In this document: positions 36,634 through 45,382 of the stretch, in pieces
Layout: the number at the start of each line of letters is the position of its first letter
Position numbering within the stretch: the stretch's first letter is position 1
Notes under the pieces: model-generated
What the model saw: the letters and a program-made list of their open reading frames with translations, nothing else
Databases searched by the model: none
What the model was told of the DNA's origin: nothing
Program-made: the position numbers and the translations under genes
Source: Mariniblastus fucicola
GTDB taxonomy: Bacteria; Planctomycetota; Planctomycetia; Pirellulales; Pirellulaceae
Assembly (NCBI RefSeq): GCF_008087665.1
Contig: NZ_CP042912.1
Span: 5,270,001-5,334,000 of the forward strand
DNA length: 64,000 nucleotides
Direction of reading: 5' to 3'

Positions 36634-38513
36634 TGGTCGCGCCAGAATCGGGGAGCAAACAGCACAATGATCGGAAAGATCTCCAGTCGCCCCAACATCA
36701 TCAACCCGATAAACAGGACTTTGTTGATGGCGCAGAAGCTTGAGTAGTTTTGCGTCGGACCGACCAGCCCGAGTCCGGGACCGATGTTGTTGAGCGTCGA
36801 AGCCACGGCGCTGGCAGAATCAATCAGCTTGTTATCCGCGTTCGCTCCCCACGTCAAATCAGGTTCGACCAGCACAACAAAGAGAAATCCTAACGCAAAC
36901 AAAGCCGCGATCAGGCCGAAATAAACCATGATCGTACGCCGCAGCGACTGATCCTCGAGAGGCTTGTCGCCGATACGCAACTGCCGCACGATTTTTGGAT
37001 GGTAGGCTTCCTCGATCTCGATCCGCAGAATCTTGACGAACAAAACATATCGGATGACTTTCATCCCGCCTCCCGTGCTTCCGGCGCAACCCCCGACGAA
37101 CATCAGGACCAACAGGACTCCTCGGCTAAAGTGATTCCACTGATCAAAGTCCGCAGTGCCGAACCCGGTCGTGGTGATAATAGTGATAACCTGAAACAGC
37201 CCGTTGCGGATGGCTTTCTCTGGTGAGCTGAAACCCTGATCGTCGTTGATCAACCCCATAGTGATGATAGCGATCGCGACTCCAGTGATAATGCCGATGT
37301 ACGTCTTGAACTCGACGTCTTTGAGTAGTTGCAGCGGATTGCCCATCACGCTGATCAGCAACAGCGTAAAGTTCGTGCCAGCCAGCAGCATAAAGAACAT
37401 CACGACGTACTCGATCGTTCGGCCATTGACTCCGTCGGCAACAAAATGTCCGAGGCTGGCGTTGTAAGTACTGAACCCTCCGGTCGCCATCGTGGCAAAG
37501 GCGTGACAAATGGCATCGAACACGCTCATCCCCAGAAAGAACAGAATGATCGCCAGCACAATGTTTAGCACCGTATAGGTCGCTGCAAACAGCCAGGCAG
37601 TATGCTGCATTTTTGAGTTGTGGCTTTCCTGCGTCGGACCAGGCATTTCGGCTCGCATCAGCGATTTTCCTGCCGAGCCCTGACCGAGGATTACGACGAA
37701 CAGAGCGATGATGCCCAGCCCTCCAAGAAAGTGTGTGCTCGATCGCCAAAACAGAATGCAGTGCGGAACGAGGTAGGGGTCTTCGAGATCGTTCAACACC
37801 GTGGCTCCGGTTGTGCTGAAACCGGACTGGGATTCGAACATCGAATCGATCAGCCCCATTTTCATCCACCGCTGACGGTAGTGCGCGGCGCGGTCAACGG
37901 GAGCGTTGCGGGCCTCGCCGGGAGCAATCAAATAGCTGCCCAATCCTGGCTTCGATTTCAATTGCTGAAAGACACCAGGTGCGTTGCTCATTCCTGTGCG
38001 GCTGACCAATTCTTTTCGCGAAAGCCCGCGGGCTGATGAATTGGAGATGGCTTTGAGGACGGCATATTCGTTTGCGGAGTGCCCGCTGGACTCCTTCCAT
38101 GCACTCCAGACGTTCGTGCGATGGCGGCTCAGCAATAACAGCGGCTCGACTTGTTCTCCGCGATCAAAGAAACGCATCGACGGCCCGCGACTAGTCCCTG
38201 AAAGCGCGTAGGGCAGGGCACCGAGGAAGGTTGCAAGGATCCAACTGAGCCCGACAACTGCCATGGCTTCTTTGCGAAACAGTTTTCCATCCGCACCGCG
38301 TCCGAAACGAAACAGCAGACCGCCGACAGCCAGGGAAATCAGCGAACTAAGAACGAGCCCGCGGATGCCTGCGGCCTCCCAGGCAGTGTGTTCGACTACG
38401 GCGTCAGTGTGATATCCGATTGAGGGGACGGCCCAAATGAGACTGAGCAACATCACGCTGCCGATGAGCGACGCGAGTATTCCGAGCAATCGGCAGAGGA
38501 GTTTTACGTTCAT
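36630..38513 (-). CDS. TrkH/KtrB-family potassium uptake protein with a large insert
   Basis: 627 residues against ~480 for typical TrkH. Four pore-loop motifs are recognisable: SGFSTTGATVL near 230-240, ATMATGGFSTYN, ITTTGFGTADF, and LNNIGPGLG, each with the filter Gly. Between the first M1 helix (WILATFLGALPYALSG, 91-106) and the first pore loop there is an insert of about 115 residues (107-220), including a segment that resembles a winged helix (YAVLKAISNS, LSRKELVSRTGMS). No TrkA/KtrA gating subunit gene lies nearby. Confidence 0.9.
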   Translation of the reverse strand: MNVKLLCRLLGILASLIGSVMLLSLIWAVPSIGYHTDAVVEHTAWEAAGIRGLVLSSLISLAVGGLLFRFGRGADGKLFRKEAMAVVGLSWILATFLGALPYALSGTSRGPSMRFFDRGEQVEPLLLLSRHRTNVWSAWKESSGHSANEYAVLKAISNSSARGLSRKELVSRTGMSNAPGVFQQLKSKPGLGSYLIAPGEARNAPVDRAAHYRQRWMKMGLIDSMFESQSGFSTTGATVLNDLEDPYLVPHCILFWRSSTHFLGGLGIIALFVVILGQGSAGKSLMRAEMPGPTQESHNSKMQHTAWLFAATYTVLNIVLAIILFFLGMSVFDAICHAFATMATGGFSTYNASLGHFVADGVNGRTIEYVVMFFMLLAGTNFTLLLISVMGNPLQLLKDVEFKTYIGIITGVAIAIITMGLINDDQGFSSPEKAIRNGLFQVITIITTTGFGTADFDQWNHFSRGVLLVLMFVGGCAGSTGGGMKVIRYVLFVKILRIEIEEAYHPKIVRQLRIGDKPLEDQSLRRTIMVYFGLIAALFALGFLFVVLVEPDLTWGANADNKLIDSASAVASTLNNIGPGLGLVGPTQNYSSFCAINKVLFIGLMMLGRLEIFPIIVLFAPRFWRDQ

Positions 38514-38647
38514 CAGGGGGAGGGGATCAAACCGGAAGTTGAGGAGGCCGTTTTATCGTAGTGGCAGATGATTTTGGATTTCGAATCCTGGTGAGTTTAA
38601 GTCACGTTTCCAGCGGTTTGGTTTACAAGGCTCAGGCTCCGCCTTCA

Positions 38648-39154
38648 CTATTCGCCGCCAACCGCAATCCGGGCCCCGATCACCAATGCGATTGGCCCAA
38701 AGGCAACCATGATCATCGCCACCGTCTGAATTTCCGCCGGCGTATTGTCTCCGGTTGCGAACACAAACATTGTCGCCGCGACCAGCAAAACCAGGATCAC
38801 CGCATGGACCATTCTAGAAAACGGAGCCAGTCGAACAATCAGCCAACCCAATCCAAAACAGAACGCAGAAGTCAACGCCACGAAAGGCAAATATCGGCTG
38901 CGTTTGAACAACAGTGCTGAATTTTCTTCTATCTCTCGAGTAAACGCGTCGGGTTCAAGATTCGCCGCTGCCTGAAACGCTTCGTAAAAAACGATGCTCC
39001 CAATGATTGCCAGGCCTGTCATAAAAAGCGTGTAGCAAAAGATCACGATCATGAAACTCTTCAGCAGCATCTTCTGCACATCACGCTTCTCAAAGCCCTC
39101 GTAATCTTCTTCGTGCTCTTCGTGCGTTTCGAATTCATTGCCAGCGTCGGACAT
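38648..39154 (-). CDS. Small membrane protein, unknown function
   Basis: 168 residues. A highly acidic N-terminal segment (residues 1-22, rich in Glu and Asp) is followed by four hydrophobic helices (FMIVIFCYTLFMTGLAIIG, FVALTSAFCFGLGWLIV, VHAVILVLLVAATMFVFA, TVAMIMVAFGPIALVIG). No known domain is recognised. prmC lies 3 bases upstream (its stop 39158, this start 39154), so the pair is likely co-translated. Confidence 0.7.
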   Translation of the reverse strand: MSDAGNEFETHEEHEEDYEGFEKRDVQKMLLKSFMIVIFCYTLFMTGLAIIGSIVFYEAFQAAANLEPDAFTREIEENSALLFKRSRYLPFVALTSAFCFGLGWLIVRLAPFSRMVHAVILVLLVAATMFVFATGDNTPAEIQTVAMIMVAFGPIALVIGARIAVGGE

Positions 39155-39157
39155 CAG

Positions 39158-40042
39158 TTAACCTTTCTGTCTCGCCACAAGAATCCTTTTCAGACCGGCG
39201 TAGTCGTTGATGACTTCGACAAAATCCAAACCGGACTGGTTCACCATCTCCACACAACGATCCATCGTCGTCGGACTGGCTTCGATGACCAAATGGCCGC
39301 CAGGAAGCAACATTTTCTCGGCCTGCGGAATCAGCCGCTCAATGATTTCCGTACCCTGCTCACCCGCGAAGAGTGCGGCATCGGGTTCGTAGTCTTTCAC
39401 CGTGTCCTCCACCGTATCGACTTCGACGCGACCGATGTAGGGCGGGTTGCTAACAATCAAATGCACCGGATTGCTGCCTTCTGGAAGTGCGTCCAGCAGA
39501 TCGCCTTCGTAGAATCGAATCCGTGACTCGACTTCATGCGATTGAGCGTTTTCGCGAGCCACCGCCAGGGCTTCGAGCGAAATGTCTGTCGCCGCGATGA
39601 CGTATTGTTTGTCCAGATGTTTCGCCAACGTCACCGCGATACATCCGCTGCCGGTTCCGACGTCGATGATTCGAATGGGCTCTTCGGCGTCCTTGCAAAC
39701 TTCCAAAGCCGCCACGATCAGGTGCTCGGTTTCCGGACGCGGGACCAGCGTTGCGGGCGTGACTTTGAACTTCAGCGAATAGAATTCTTTGTGGCCGACC
39801 AGATAAGCCACTGGCTCACCGGCGGCGCGGCGTTTGACCCATTCGCGAAACTTCTGCAGCGGCTCAGCGTCGGGAACTTCCGCAAAGCGTGTATAAAGTT
39901 CGATGCGTTGGCATTGCAGTGCTTCGGCCAGCAGAACTTCCGCGTCCAGTCGCGACGAATCCGAACCGGCTTCGTTGAAATGGTTGGTGGTCCATTCCAG
40001 CAAACGCTGCAAGGTCCATTCATTGATCGGAGTCGGTGTCAT
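39158..40042 (-). CDS. prmC: Peptide chain release factor methyltransferase
   Basis: 294 residues. The N-terminal helical domain (WTLQRLLEWTTNHF, DAEVLLAEAL) binds release factor, and the Rossmann SAM domain has DVGTGSGCIAVTLAK and the NPPY motif at 199-202. It methylates the Gln of the GGQ motif in RF1/RF2. prfA, often next door, is absent here. The downstream membrane-protein gene follows after 3 bases. Confidence 0.95.
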   Translation of the reverse strand: MTPTPINEWTLQRLLEWTTNHFNEAGSDSSRLDAEVLLAEALQCQRIELYTRFAEVPDAEPLQKFREWVKRRAAGEPVAYLVGHKEFYSLKFKVTPATLVPRPETEHLIVAALEVCKDAEEPIRIIDVGTGSGCIAVTLAKHLDKQYVIAATDISLEALAVARENAQSHEVESRIRFYEGDLLDALPEGSNPVHLIVSNPPYIGRVEVDTVEDTVKDYEPDAALFAGEQGTEIIERLIPQAEKMLLPGGHLVIEASPTTMDRCVEMVNQSGLDFVEVINDYAGLKRILVARQKG

Positions 40043-40258
40043 AGAAGCGTTTCGGCGGGAAATTTGTTGAGGGACGATTATGACCGAAGTTGCCTAACGA
40101 TGCACGGTGGGAGGGATTTCATCGAATAAAGGAGGCCTTCCCCGGTTGCTGCGTGCGAATCCGCATAAACCTGCCAATGAAAGCTTCCTGCAATCACAGA
40201 CTGCAAGCAATCGTCGAAAAACGGCACTCGGTTGAGGAGCACCGGCCGTGCGTTGGCA

Positions 40259-41380
40259 TCAAGCCCCCTCTTCCGCGATTCGATTCAAAACTTCGATGCC
40301 AGCTTCCAACTTCTCCTCGCTGGCCGCATAAGAGATCCGAAAGTGCGTATCCTGGCCGCTGAAGATGTTGCCAGGAATGACCATCAAGTTGTTGTCGATG
40401 GCTTTCTCCACAAAGCTCTGGCCGTCGCCCCAGGGCAGTTTTGGGAAAACGTAAAACGCGCCGCCAGGTTTGACGATTTCGTACTTGTCGCCGATGCCTT
40501 CGATCAATCGATCACGCTTGGCTCGATACGAATTCACGTACGGAGTCATGTCATAATCCAACGCCGCCAAACCGGCCCACTGCGCGGGCGCCGGAGCACA
40601 AACGAATGTGTACTGTTGAATCTTCAGCATCGTTTCGACCAGCTTTTTCGGCCCGTGGACGAACCCCAAACGCAATCCGGTCATGGCATATGTTTTTGAA
40701 AATCCATCAATCACGATCGCGTCCGGATTGAACTTCGCCGCCGAAACGTAAGGCTCGTCGTACACGAACTTGCTGTAGATCTCGTCCGAAACCAGACAGA
40801 TGCCTTTCTCAGCCGCCAACTCAGCGACGGCTTTGATTTCTGATTCGGAAAAGCAGACTCCGGTTGGATTCGAAGGGCTGTTGAGAATAATCAGCTTCGT
40901 TTTGTCTGTGATCGCGTCGCGGACTTTCTCGATGTCGATTTTGAAATCGGGATAAATGCTGACGGGCACGGACTTACCCTGAGCCAACTCGATGATCGCC
41001 GGATACATCACGAAAAACGGATCGAAGTAGATGACTTCATCGCCAGGATTGACCGTCGCCATGATCGACAACATCAACCCGCCGCTGGTTCCTGAACAGA
41101 CAAAAGCCTGTCGATCGGAATGGCCCCACTGATCGTCAACGATGCCCTGAATCTTCTCGCGAAGCGGCGTGATGCCCTGCGTCAACGTGTAGCCGTTTTT
41201 GCCGTCCTGAATCGCCCTGATCATTTCCTCCTTGATCGGCGGCGGGACGTCGAAGTCGGGCTGGCCGATGGAAAGGTTGATCGGATCCTCAAGCTTGGCA
41301 GCGAGGTCGAACATCTTGCGGATCCCACTGGAGTCAAAGTTTCGAGTCCGGTCGGCGATCCAGTTTTCAAATAGGCTCAT
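40259..41380 (-). CDS. Class I/II aminotransferase
   Basis: 373 residues from ATG 41380; a start 84 bases upstream would add an unrelated Cys-containing segment. PLP fold type I with LNSPSNPTGVCFS, VSDEIYSKFVYDEP, and Lys229 in GFSKTYAMTGLRLGF. The group contains aspartate, LL-diaminopimelate and related aminotransferases; the start IRKMFDLAAKLEDPINLSIG fits the Asp/aromatic type, but the exact substrate is not clear. It reads away from purF across a 310-base divergent region. Confidence 0.9.
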   Translation of the reverse strand: MSLFENWIADRTRNFDSSGIRKMFDLAAKLEDPINLSIGQPDFDVPPPIKEEMIRAIQDGKNGYTLTQGITPLREKIQGIVDDQWGHSDRQAFVCSGTSGGLMLSIMATVNPGDEVIYFDPFFVMYPAIIELAQGKSVPVSIYPDFKIDIEKVRDAITDKTKLIILNSPSNPTGVCFSESEIKAVAELAAEKGICLVSDEIYSKFVYDEPYVSAAKFNPDAIVIDGFSKTYAMTGLRLGFVHGPKKLVETMLKIQQYTFVCAPAPAQWAGLAALDYDMTPYVNSYRAKRDRLIEGIGDKYEIVKPGGAFYVFPKLPWGDGQSFVEKAIDNNLMVIPGNIFSGQDTHFRISYAASEEKLEAGIEVLNRIAEEGA

Positions 41381-41689
41381 ATCAGTGACGAGGTGCTTGA
41401 GATTTGAACAGGTGTCTTTATCAGAACGACATCCTACCAGGAAGCTTGTCGTTTGTAGTCCCATCTTGGGCGGATTGCAGCAATCGGTCGTTTAACTGCG
41501 AGCTGCTCGTGGATAGCCAGCAAAGGAGGCCAGCCAGTCCTTTGCTCACGCGTCGAATTATGATTTGTGGCTTTCCGTTGTCTGGAAGAATTCTTCCGGT
41601 TGAGGCATTTCGGAACCGGACCTAAGATGCGGATTCTTCGGCGAGGCGGGAGGGAGTCCTGCTCTGTTTGACCTCTGGACGACATCTCA
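41381..41689. other. Divergent intergenic region between aminotransferase and purF
   Basis: 309 bases between two diverging genes, so it should hold both promoters. I did not find a convincing -10/-35 pair, riboswitch or hairpin, and no open frame looks like a gene. Confidence 0.4.
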
Positions 41690-43306
41690 ATGAGTGAACT
41701 TTTCCACGAATGTGGCGTTGCGGCGATTTACCATTTGCCAAGCGAAACAACCAGCGAACTTTGCCCCGGATCGGACCCGCAGCAAACCTCTTCGTTGATC
41801 GTGCGGATGCTGCTGGACATGCAGAATCGAGGCCAGCTTTCAGCCGGAATATCGCGGTTCAACGAGAACGCGACCAACCATCAACTGATCGACACGTATC
41901 GCGATCTCGGCAGCGTCCAGGAAGTCTTTCGGCTCTCACATAAAGCCAAAGCCAAAAACCTGATGAGCGAATACGTCGGCCCGGTTGCAATCGGCCATGT
42001 TCGCTACGCCACCTGCGGCGCCGACGACAAAAGTTATGCTCAGCCGTTCGAAAATCACCACTTTAACAAACGCCGCTGGTTTTCATTTGCCTTCAATGGG
42101 CAATTGGCCAACTTCAACGAACTGGCCCAGGAACTTCTTAGCGAACCCGACACGCATCTGGTGCGGAACTCGGATACGGAAGTTTTGATGCACGAGTTTT
42201 CACGGCAGCTGCTGCAGGATTCGCAAATTTCGTTGATCGATATGATTCGGAACGTTTCGCGACGACTCGACGGAGCCTGGTCGCTGGCGTATCTGAACGC
42301 AAAAGGAGAGATGCTGATCGCTCGCGATCCGCTGGGCATCAAGCCGATGTGCTACGCGGTCAAAGGTCCGCTGTTTGCCGCAGCGAGCGAAAGCGTGGCG
42401 TTGGTGAATCTTGGTTTCTCGCGGAGCGAGATCGAATCGCTCAAGCCCGGGCATGCGATCACGATCGTGGACGGTAAAATCGAGATCACGCAGTTTGCGG
42501 ACGATCCCGGTCAAGCACATTGCTTTTTCGAGTGGATCTATTTTGCCAACGTCGCCAGTCGACTGGATGATCGCGGCGTATATCAGACACGGACGGAACT
42601 TGGCCGCGAGCTTGCGGATCTGGAGCGAGATCGCTGGAACCTTTTCGAAGTCGATGAAGACACGATCGTCGTTCCGGTCCCTGATACGTCGAAAGCTGCG
42701 GCGGATTCGATGGCTTTCCACATGAAGATCCCGTCGCGTGAAGGTCTGATCCGAAATCGCTACAGCGGACGAACGTTCATTGAGTCGTCGCAGGAGTCAC
42801 GTGCTCACAAGGCGAAAATTAAATACACGCCCCTCCGTGAAGTCATGGAAGGCAAGCGAGTCGTGCTGGTTGAGGACTCGATCGTTCGCTCGACAACGAT
42901 GCAGGCGCTGCTGCAGCGGATTCGTGACGAAGGCGGTGCGAAGGAGATCCATGTTCGCGTGGCCTGTCCGCCAATCATGGCTCCGTGCTATTACGGGATC
43001 GACATGTCGACGATCAGACAACTGTTTGCACCGAAGTTTTGCCCGCCGGGAAAAGAACTTACCGAAGCGATGCAGGACGAGATGGCGGCCAAGCTCGGTT
43101 GTGATTCGCTGCGATATTTACCGATTGAGTCGATTTCTCGCGCGATCGGAATTCCGGAAGACGGTTTGTGCCAGGCCTGCCTGACAGGTCAGTATCCGAC
43201 ACCAACCGGTCAGAAGCTTTATCAGATCGACAAGGATAATTTCCTCAACGATCGCGACGCGGTCGACCTGTTTGCGGGACGGGCTTTCGACGTTAATGCC
43301 TCTTAA
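41690..43306 (+). CDS. purF: Amidophosphoribosyltransferase (first committed step of purine synthesis)
   Basis: 538 residues. A short propeptide (MSELFHE) precedes the Ntn-type nucleophile Cys8 (ECGVAAIYH), so the first seven residues should be removed to expose it. The glutaminase domain has FAFNGQLANFNEL, HVRYATCGADDKSYAQPF and LGIKPMCYA. The PRPP site is VVLVEDSIVRSTTM from about residue 391. The late Cys-rich segments (CPPGKELTEAM, CQACLTGQYPT) resemble those of B. subtilis-type Fe-S PurF. An insertion sequence begins 80 bases after the stop. Confidence 0.9.
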   Translation: MSELFHECGVAAIYHLPSETTSELCPGSDPQQTSSLIVRMLLDMQNRGQLSAGISRFNENATNHQLIDTYRDLGSVQEVFRLSHKAKAKNLMSEYVGPVAIGHVRYATCGADDKSYAQPFENHHFNKRRWFSFAFNGQLANFNELAQELLSEPDTHLVRNSDTEVLMHEFSRQLLQDSQISLIDMIRNVSRRLDGAWSLAYLNAKGEMLIARDPLGIKPMCYAVKGPLFAAASESVALVNLGFSRSEIESLKPGHAITIVDGKIEITQFADDPGQAHCFFEWIYFANVASRLDDRGVYQTRTELGRELADLERDRWNLFEVDEDTIVVPVPDTSKAAADSMAFHMKIPSREGLIRNRYSGRTFIESSQESRAHKAKIKYTPLREVMEGKRVVLVEDSIVRSTTMQALLQRIRDEGGAKEIHVRVACPPIMAPCYYGIDMSTIRQLFAPKFCPPGKELTEAMQDEMAAKLGCDSLRYLPIESISRAIGIPEDGLCQACLTGQYPTPTGQKLYQIDKDNFLNDRDAVDLFAGRAFDVNAS

Positions 43307-43386
43307 GGCATCATGGCGTGTAATAAGTAAGTGGCGTCGCGCTTACACTGCTGTTTTCGAGCCAGAAGCCAATACACGTTTCCTTA

Positions 43387-44265
43387 GAAGGTGTTTTGAA
43401 ATTGCTCTGAGTTGAAAAAATCGCTACAGCCCCGTTTGCATTTAAACCGTAAACGGAAGGAGCCGTAGCGATGAGTATTGAGTATCCCAGCAGTCTCAGT
43501 GATGATCAATGGCGATTGCTTCGTCGTCTGATTCCGCCAGCAAAACTTCGCGGCCGCAAACGAATCGATCGGCGTCAAATTGTCGATGCGATATTGTATT
43601 GGTGTCGAACGGGCTGCCAGTGGCGGTTGCTTCCGGACTGCTTTCCGAATTGGAACACGGTTTATGGAGTTTATCGAGCTTGGCGTATTGATGGGACATG
43701 GCAACGCATTCACGATCGTCTTCGCGAAAAGGTACGCCGCAAAGAAGGCAGGAAGCCAACGCCAACAGCAGCCATCATTGATTCGCAAAGCATTCGCAGT
43801 GCTGAAGGAGGAGAATTACGCGGGTATGACGCGGCGAAACGAATTACCGGACGAAAGCGTCACATCCTGGTGGATACGTTGGGGCTTGTGATGGTCGTTG
43901 TTGTCCACTCGGCCGATCTACAAGACTACGAAGGTGCACATCTTGTTCTTGAAAACATCAGACAGAAGTTTCGTCGGCTTCGAGTCATCTTCGCGGACTC
44001 GATTTACGGGCGGGCTGATTTGCCGGAGTTCCTGAAGCAATGGTATCGTGTCATCTTGCAAACCGTTAAGCGTCCGGTCGAAGCCGAAGGGTTCGTTGTC
44101 TTACCCAAGCGATGGATCGTTGAACGGACTTTCGCATGGCTTGGAAAATTCAGAAGGCTCTCAAAGGACTATGAAAGACTGACTCAAAACAGCGAAACTG
44201 TCATACGAATCGCAATGATTCAATTCATGCTAAACAGGCTGGAAAAATAATTTTAAAACACCCTC
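43387..44265 (+). mobile_element. Insertion sequence, IS5-type family
   Basis: 879 bases. The terminal inverted repeats are imperfect: GAAGGTGTTTTGAAATTGCT at the left and the complement of a GAGGGTGTTTTAAAATTATT-type right end, 4 mismatches in 20. The flanking trinucleotides are TTA on the left and TGA on the right, so a perfect 3-bp target duplication is not seen. A single transposase frame fills the element and is undamaged. It lies between purF and the PEP-CTERM leader and does not disrupt any visible gene. Confidence 0.85.
43471..44250 (+). CDS. IS5-type transposase
   Basis: 259 residues. DDE catalytic residues are D104 (AAIIDSQSI), D176 (VIFADSIYG) and E218 (RWIVERTFAWLGKF), the last followed by the usual RRLSKDYE. 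The N-terminal helical part (LSDDQWRLLRRLIPP, VDAILYWCRTGCQWRLLP) binds the element ends by analogy with IS1031/IS427-type elements. There is no frameshift and no second frame. ATG at 43471 has AGGAG ~10 bases upstream. Confidence 0.93.
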   Translation: MSIEYPSSLSDDQWRLLRRLIPPAKLRGRKRIDRRQIVDAILYWCRTGCQWRLLPDCFPNWNTVYGVYRAWRIDGTWQRIHDRLREKVRRKEGRKPTPTAAIIDSQSIRSAEGGELRGYDAAKRITGRKRHILVDTLGLVMVVVVHSADLQDYEGAHLVLENIRQKFRRLRVIFADSIYGRADLPEFLKQWYRVILQTVKRPVEAEGFVVLPKRWIVERTFAWLGKFRRLSKDYERLTQNSETVIRIAMIQFMLNRLEK

Positions 44266-44391
44266 TGAAACGGATCATGTACATTTTGGCACATTCGTGA
44301 AATTGGCTGTTGCGGCCAGGCAGCGATGTAGCTTTAATCGATAACAGCGACAGGAATTCTGTTCGCTCTTTAAAATTTCAGATTACCGTCT

Positions 44392-44484
44392 CGCAGCAAG
44401 CATCCAGGGCATTTCGGCCAACGCCGAAGTATCTCGCCAGCCACGCAAGGTAATCCGCTGAATTCGTTCAGTGTTAATCCGTGG
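44392..44484 (+). ncRNA. Structured leader of the PEP-CTERM gene, copy A of a shared element
   Basis: Box CGCAGCAAGC (44392-44401), a hairpin with 8-bp stem (44411-44418 with 44423-44430, CAAC loop), box CGCCAGCCACG (44435-44445), then CCACG pairing with CGTGG (44480-44484) around a 7-bp hairpin with a TTCG loop (44456-44473). The AGGAG ribosome-binding site follows at 44492. A second copy with the same boxes and same helices but different stem bases lies at 45262. Family is unknown; it could be a riboswitch aptamer or protein-binding leader. Confidence 0.6.
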
Positions 44485-44504
44485 TATCTCCAGGAGTTTC
44501 CAAC

Positions 44505-45194
44505 ATGTCTGTATGTATGCGCGCCGCCGCGATTTTTGTTTTGTCCGTATCTGTTCTTTCAAGCTCAGCTTTCGCCGACGAAATCGGCTATTTCGCGGGT
44601 TCCGCCGAAGCCTCCGACGGCGATTTTGGCTGGGATGTGTTCTCCGGCGCGTGGTCTGACACGCACCAGTCCCAATTTGCTTCGGGCATCGGAACTGCGG
44701 AACTTGTGATCGGCGGTGGAGCACCAACAATGCCGCCTGGCGGAGTCACAGAAACCGGCGACATCTACACGCACGATGCCTCGAACCCAACGTTTGATTT
44801 CACTCTGACGGGGCTCGATTCGAGCGAAGCTTTCACCAGCGTTGTGCTGCAATTCGCAACCACCCAGACAACTCTCGACGCGTCCGCATTTGAACTTGGC
44901 GGCGCCGCGCCTGACGAGTTCATTTCGCTTGGTCAAGACGGTTCGGTTCCGTTCGGACAGACTTCATTTCCGTACAACTTCTACTGGGCAGAATGGATCG
45001 GCGTCGACAGCGCGACGACGCTCAACGCAAGTATCGACATCGGAAGTTTCCGTGTGATTGGTGGCGCCAAAGCAACCTACTACAACACTGATTCGGCGCT
45101 GAACGTCACCAACGTATCTGCGGTGCCCGAGCCAAGCGCAGGCGTTCTTTCAATTCTGGTCGCGCTATTCGCAGTCCGTCGTCGTCGCGACTGA
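44505..45194 (+). CDS. Exported PEP-CTERM protein, unknown function
   Basis: 229 residues from ATG 44505, which has AGGAG 8 bases upstream; the GTG at 44481 in the same frame lies inside the leader's last helix. Signal peptide (RAAAIFVLSVSVLSSSAFA), a beta-rich body (GYFAGSAEASDGDFGWDVFS, FDFTLTGLDSSEAFTSVVLQ), and a C-terminal AVPEPSAGVLSILVALFAVRRRR sorting signal. No catalytic motif is seen. Surface-anchored or shed after exosortase cleavage is expected; no exosortase gene is in the window. The leader RNA and the recent IS upstream are notable. Confidence 0.82.
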   Translation: MSVCMRAAAIFVLSVSVLSSSAFADEIGYFAGSAEASDGDFGWDVFSGAWSDTHQSQFASGIGTAELVIGGGAPTMPPGGVTETGDIYTHDASNPTFDFTLTGLDSSEAFTSVVLQFATTQTTLDASAFELGGAAPDEFISLGQDGSVPFGQTSFPYNFYWAEWIGVDSATTLNASIDIGSFRVIGGAKATYYNTDSALNVTNVSAVPEPSAGVLSILVALFAVRRRRD

Positions 45195-45261
45195 ATTCTA
45201 AATGGTCATTCTTTAGCGAGAGGCAAATTCTTTCGCCAAGTTTTAGCTTTGACTTTCTTCC

Positions 45262-45368
45262 CGCAGCAAGCCAGCTCCGTCGTCGACGGATACGCCAGCC
45301 ACGTACGGAAGTCGCCTGGATCGATCGGTTCGATCCGGTTTACGTGGAGTCAGCCCAACGTGGCTGAC
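45262..45368 (+). ncRNA. Structured leader of the DUF1559 gene, copy B of the shared element
   Basis: Box CGCAGCAAGC (45262-45271), hairpin TCCGT/ACGGA (45276-45290), box CGCCAGCCACG (45293-45303), then CCACGT pairing with ACGTGG (45342-45347) around an 8-bp hairpin CTGGATCG/CGATCCGG (45316-45338). A third hairpin GTCAGCC/GGCTGAC (45349-45368) precedes the AGGAAAGG ribosome-binding site. The stems share pairing but not sequence with copy A at 44392, which is what a conserved RNA structure would give. Confidence 0.6.
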
Positions 45369-45382
45369 AGGAAAGGAAAACG

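Noticed and set aside
43296-43311. Short hairpin at the end of purF (ATGCCT/AGGCAT)
   Set aside because: A 6-bp stem with no T tract and overlapping the stop codon is not enough for a terminator call.
44392-45368. Labelling the shared leader as a c-di-GMP type I riboswitch
   Set aside because: Only a short ACGCxAxGCC-like piece matches. The conserved GGCAAACC and GNRA loop of that class are not seen, so I left the family open.
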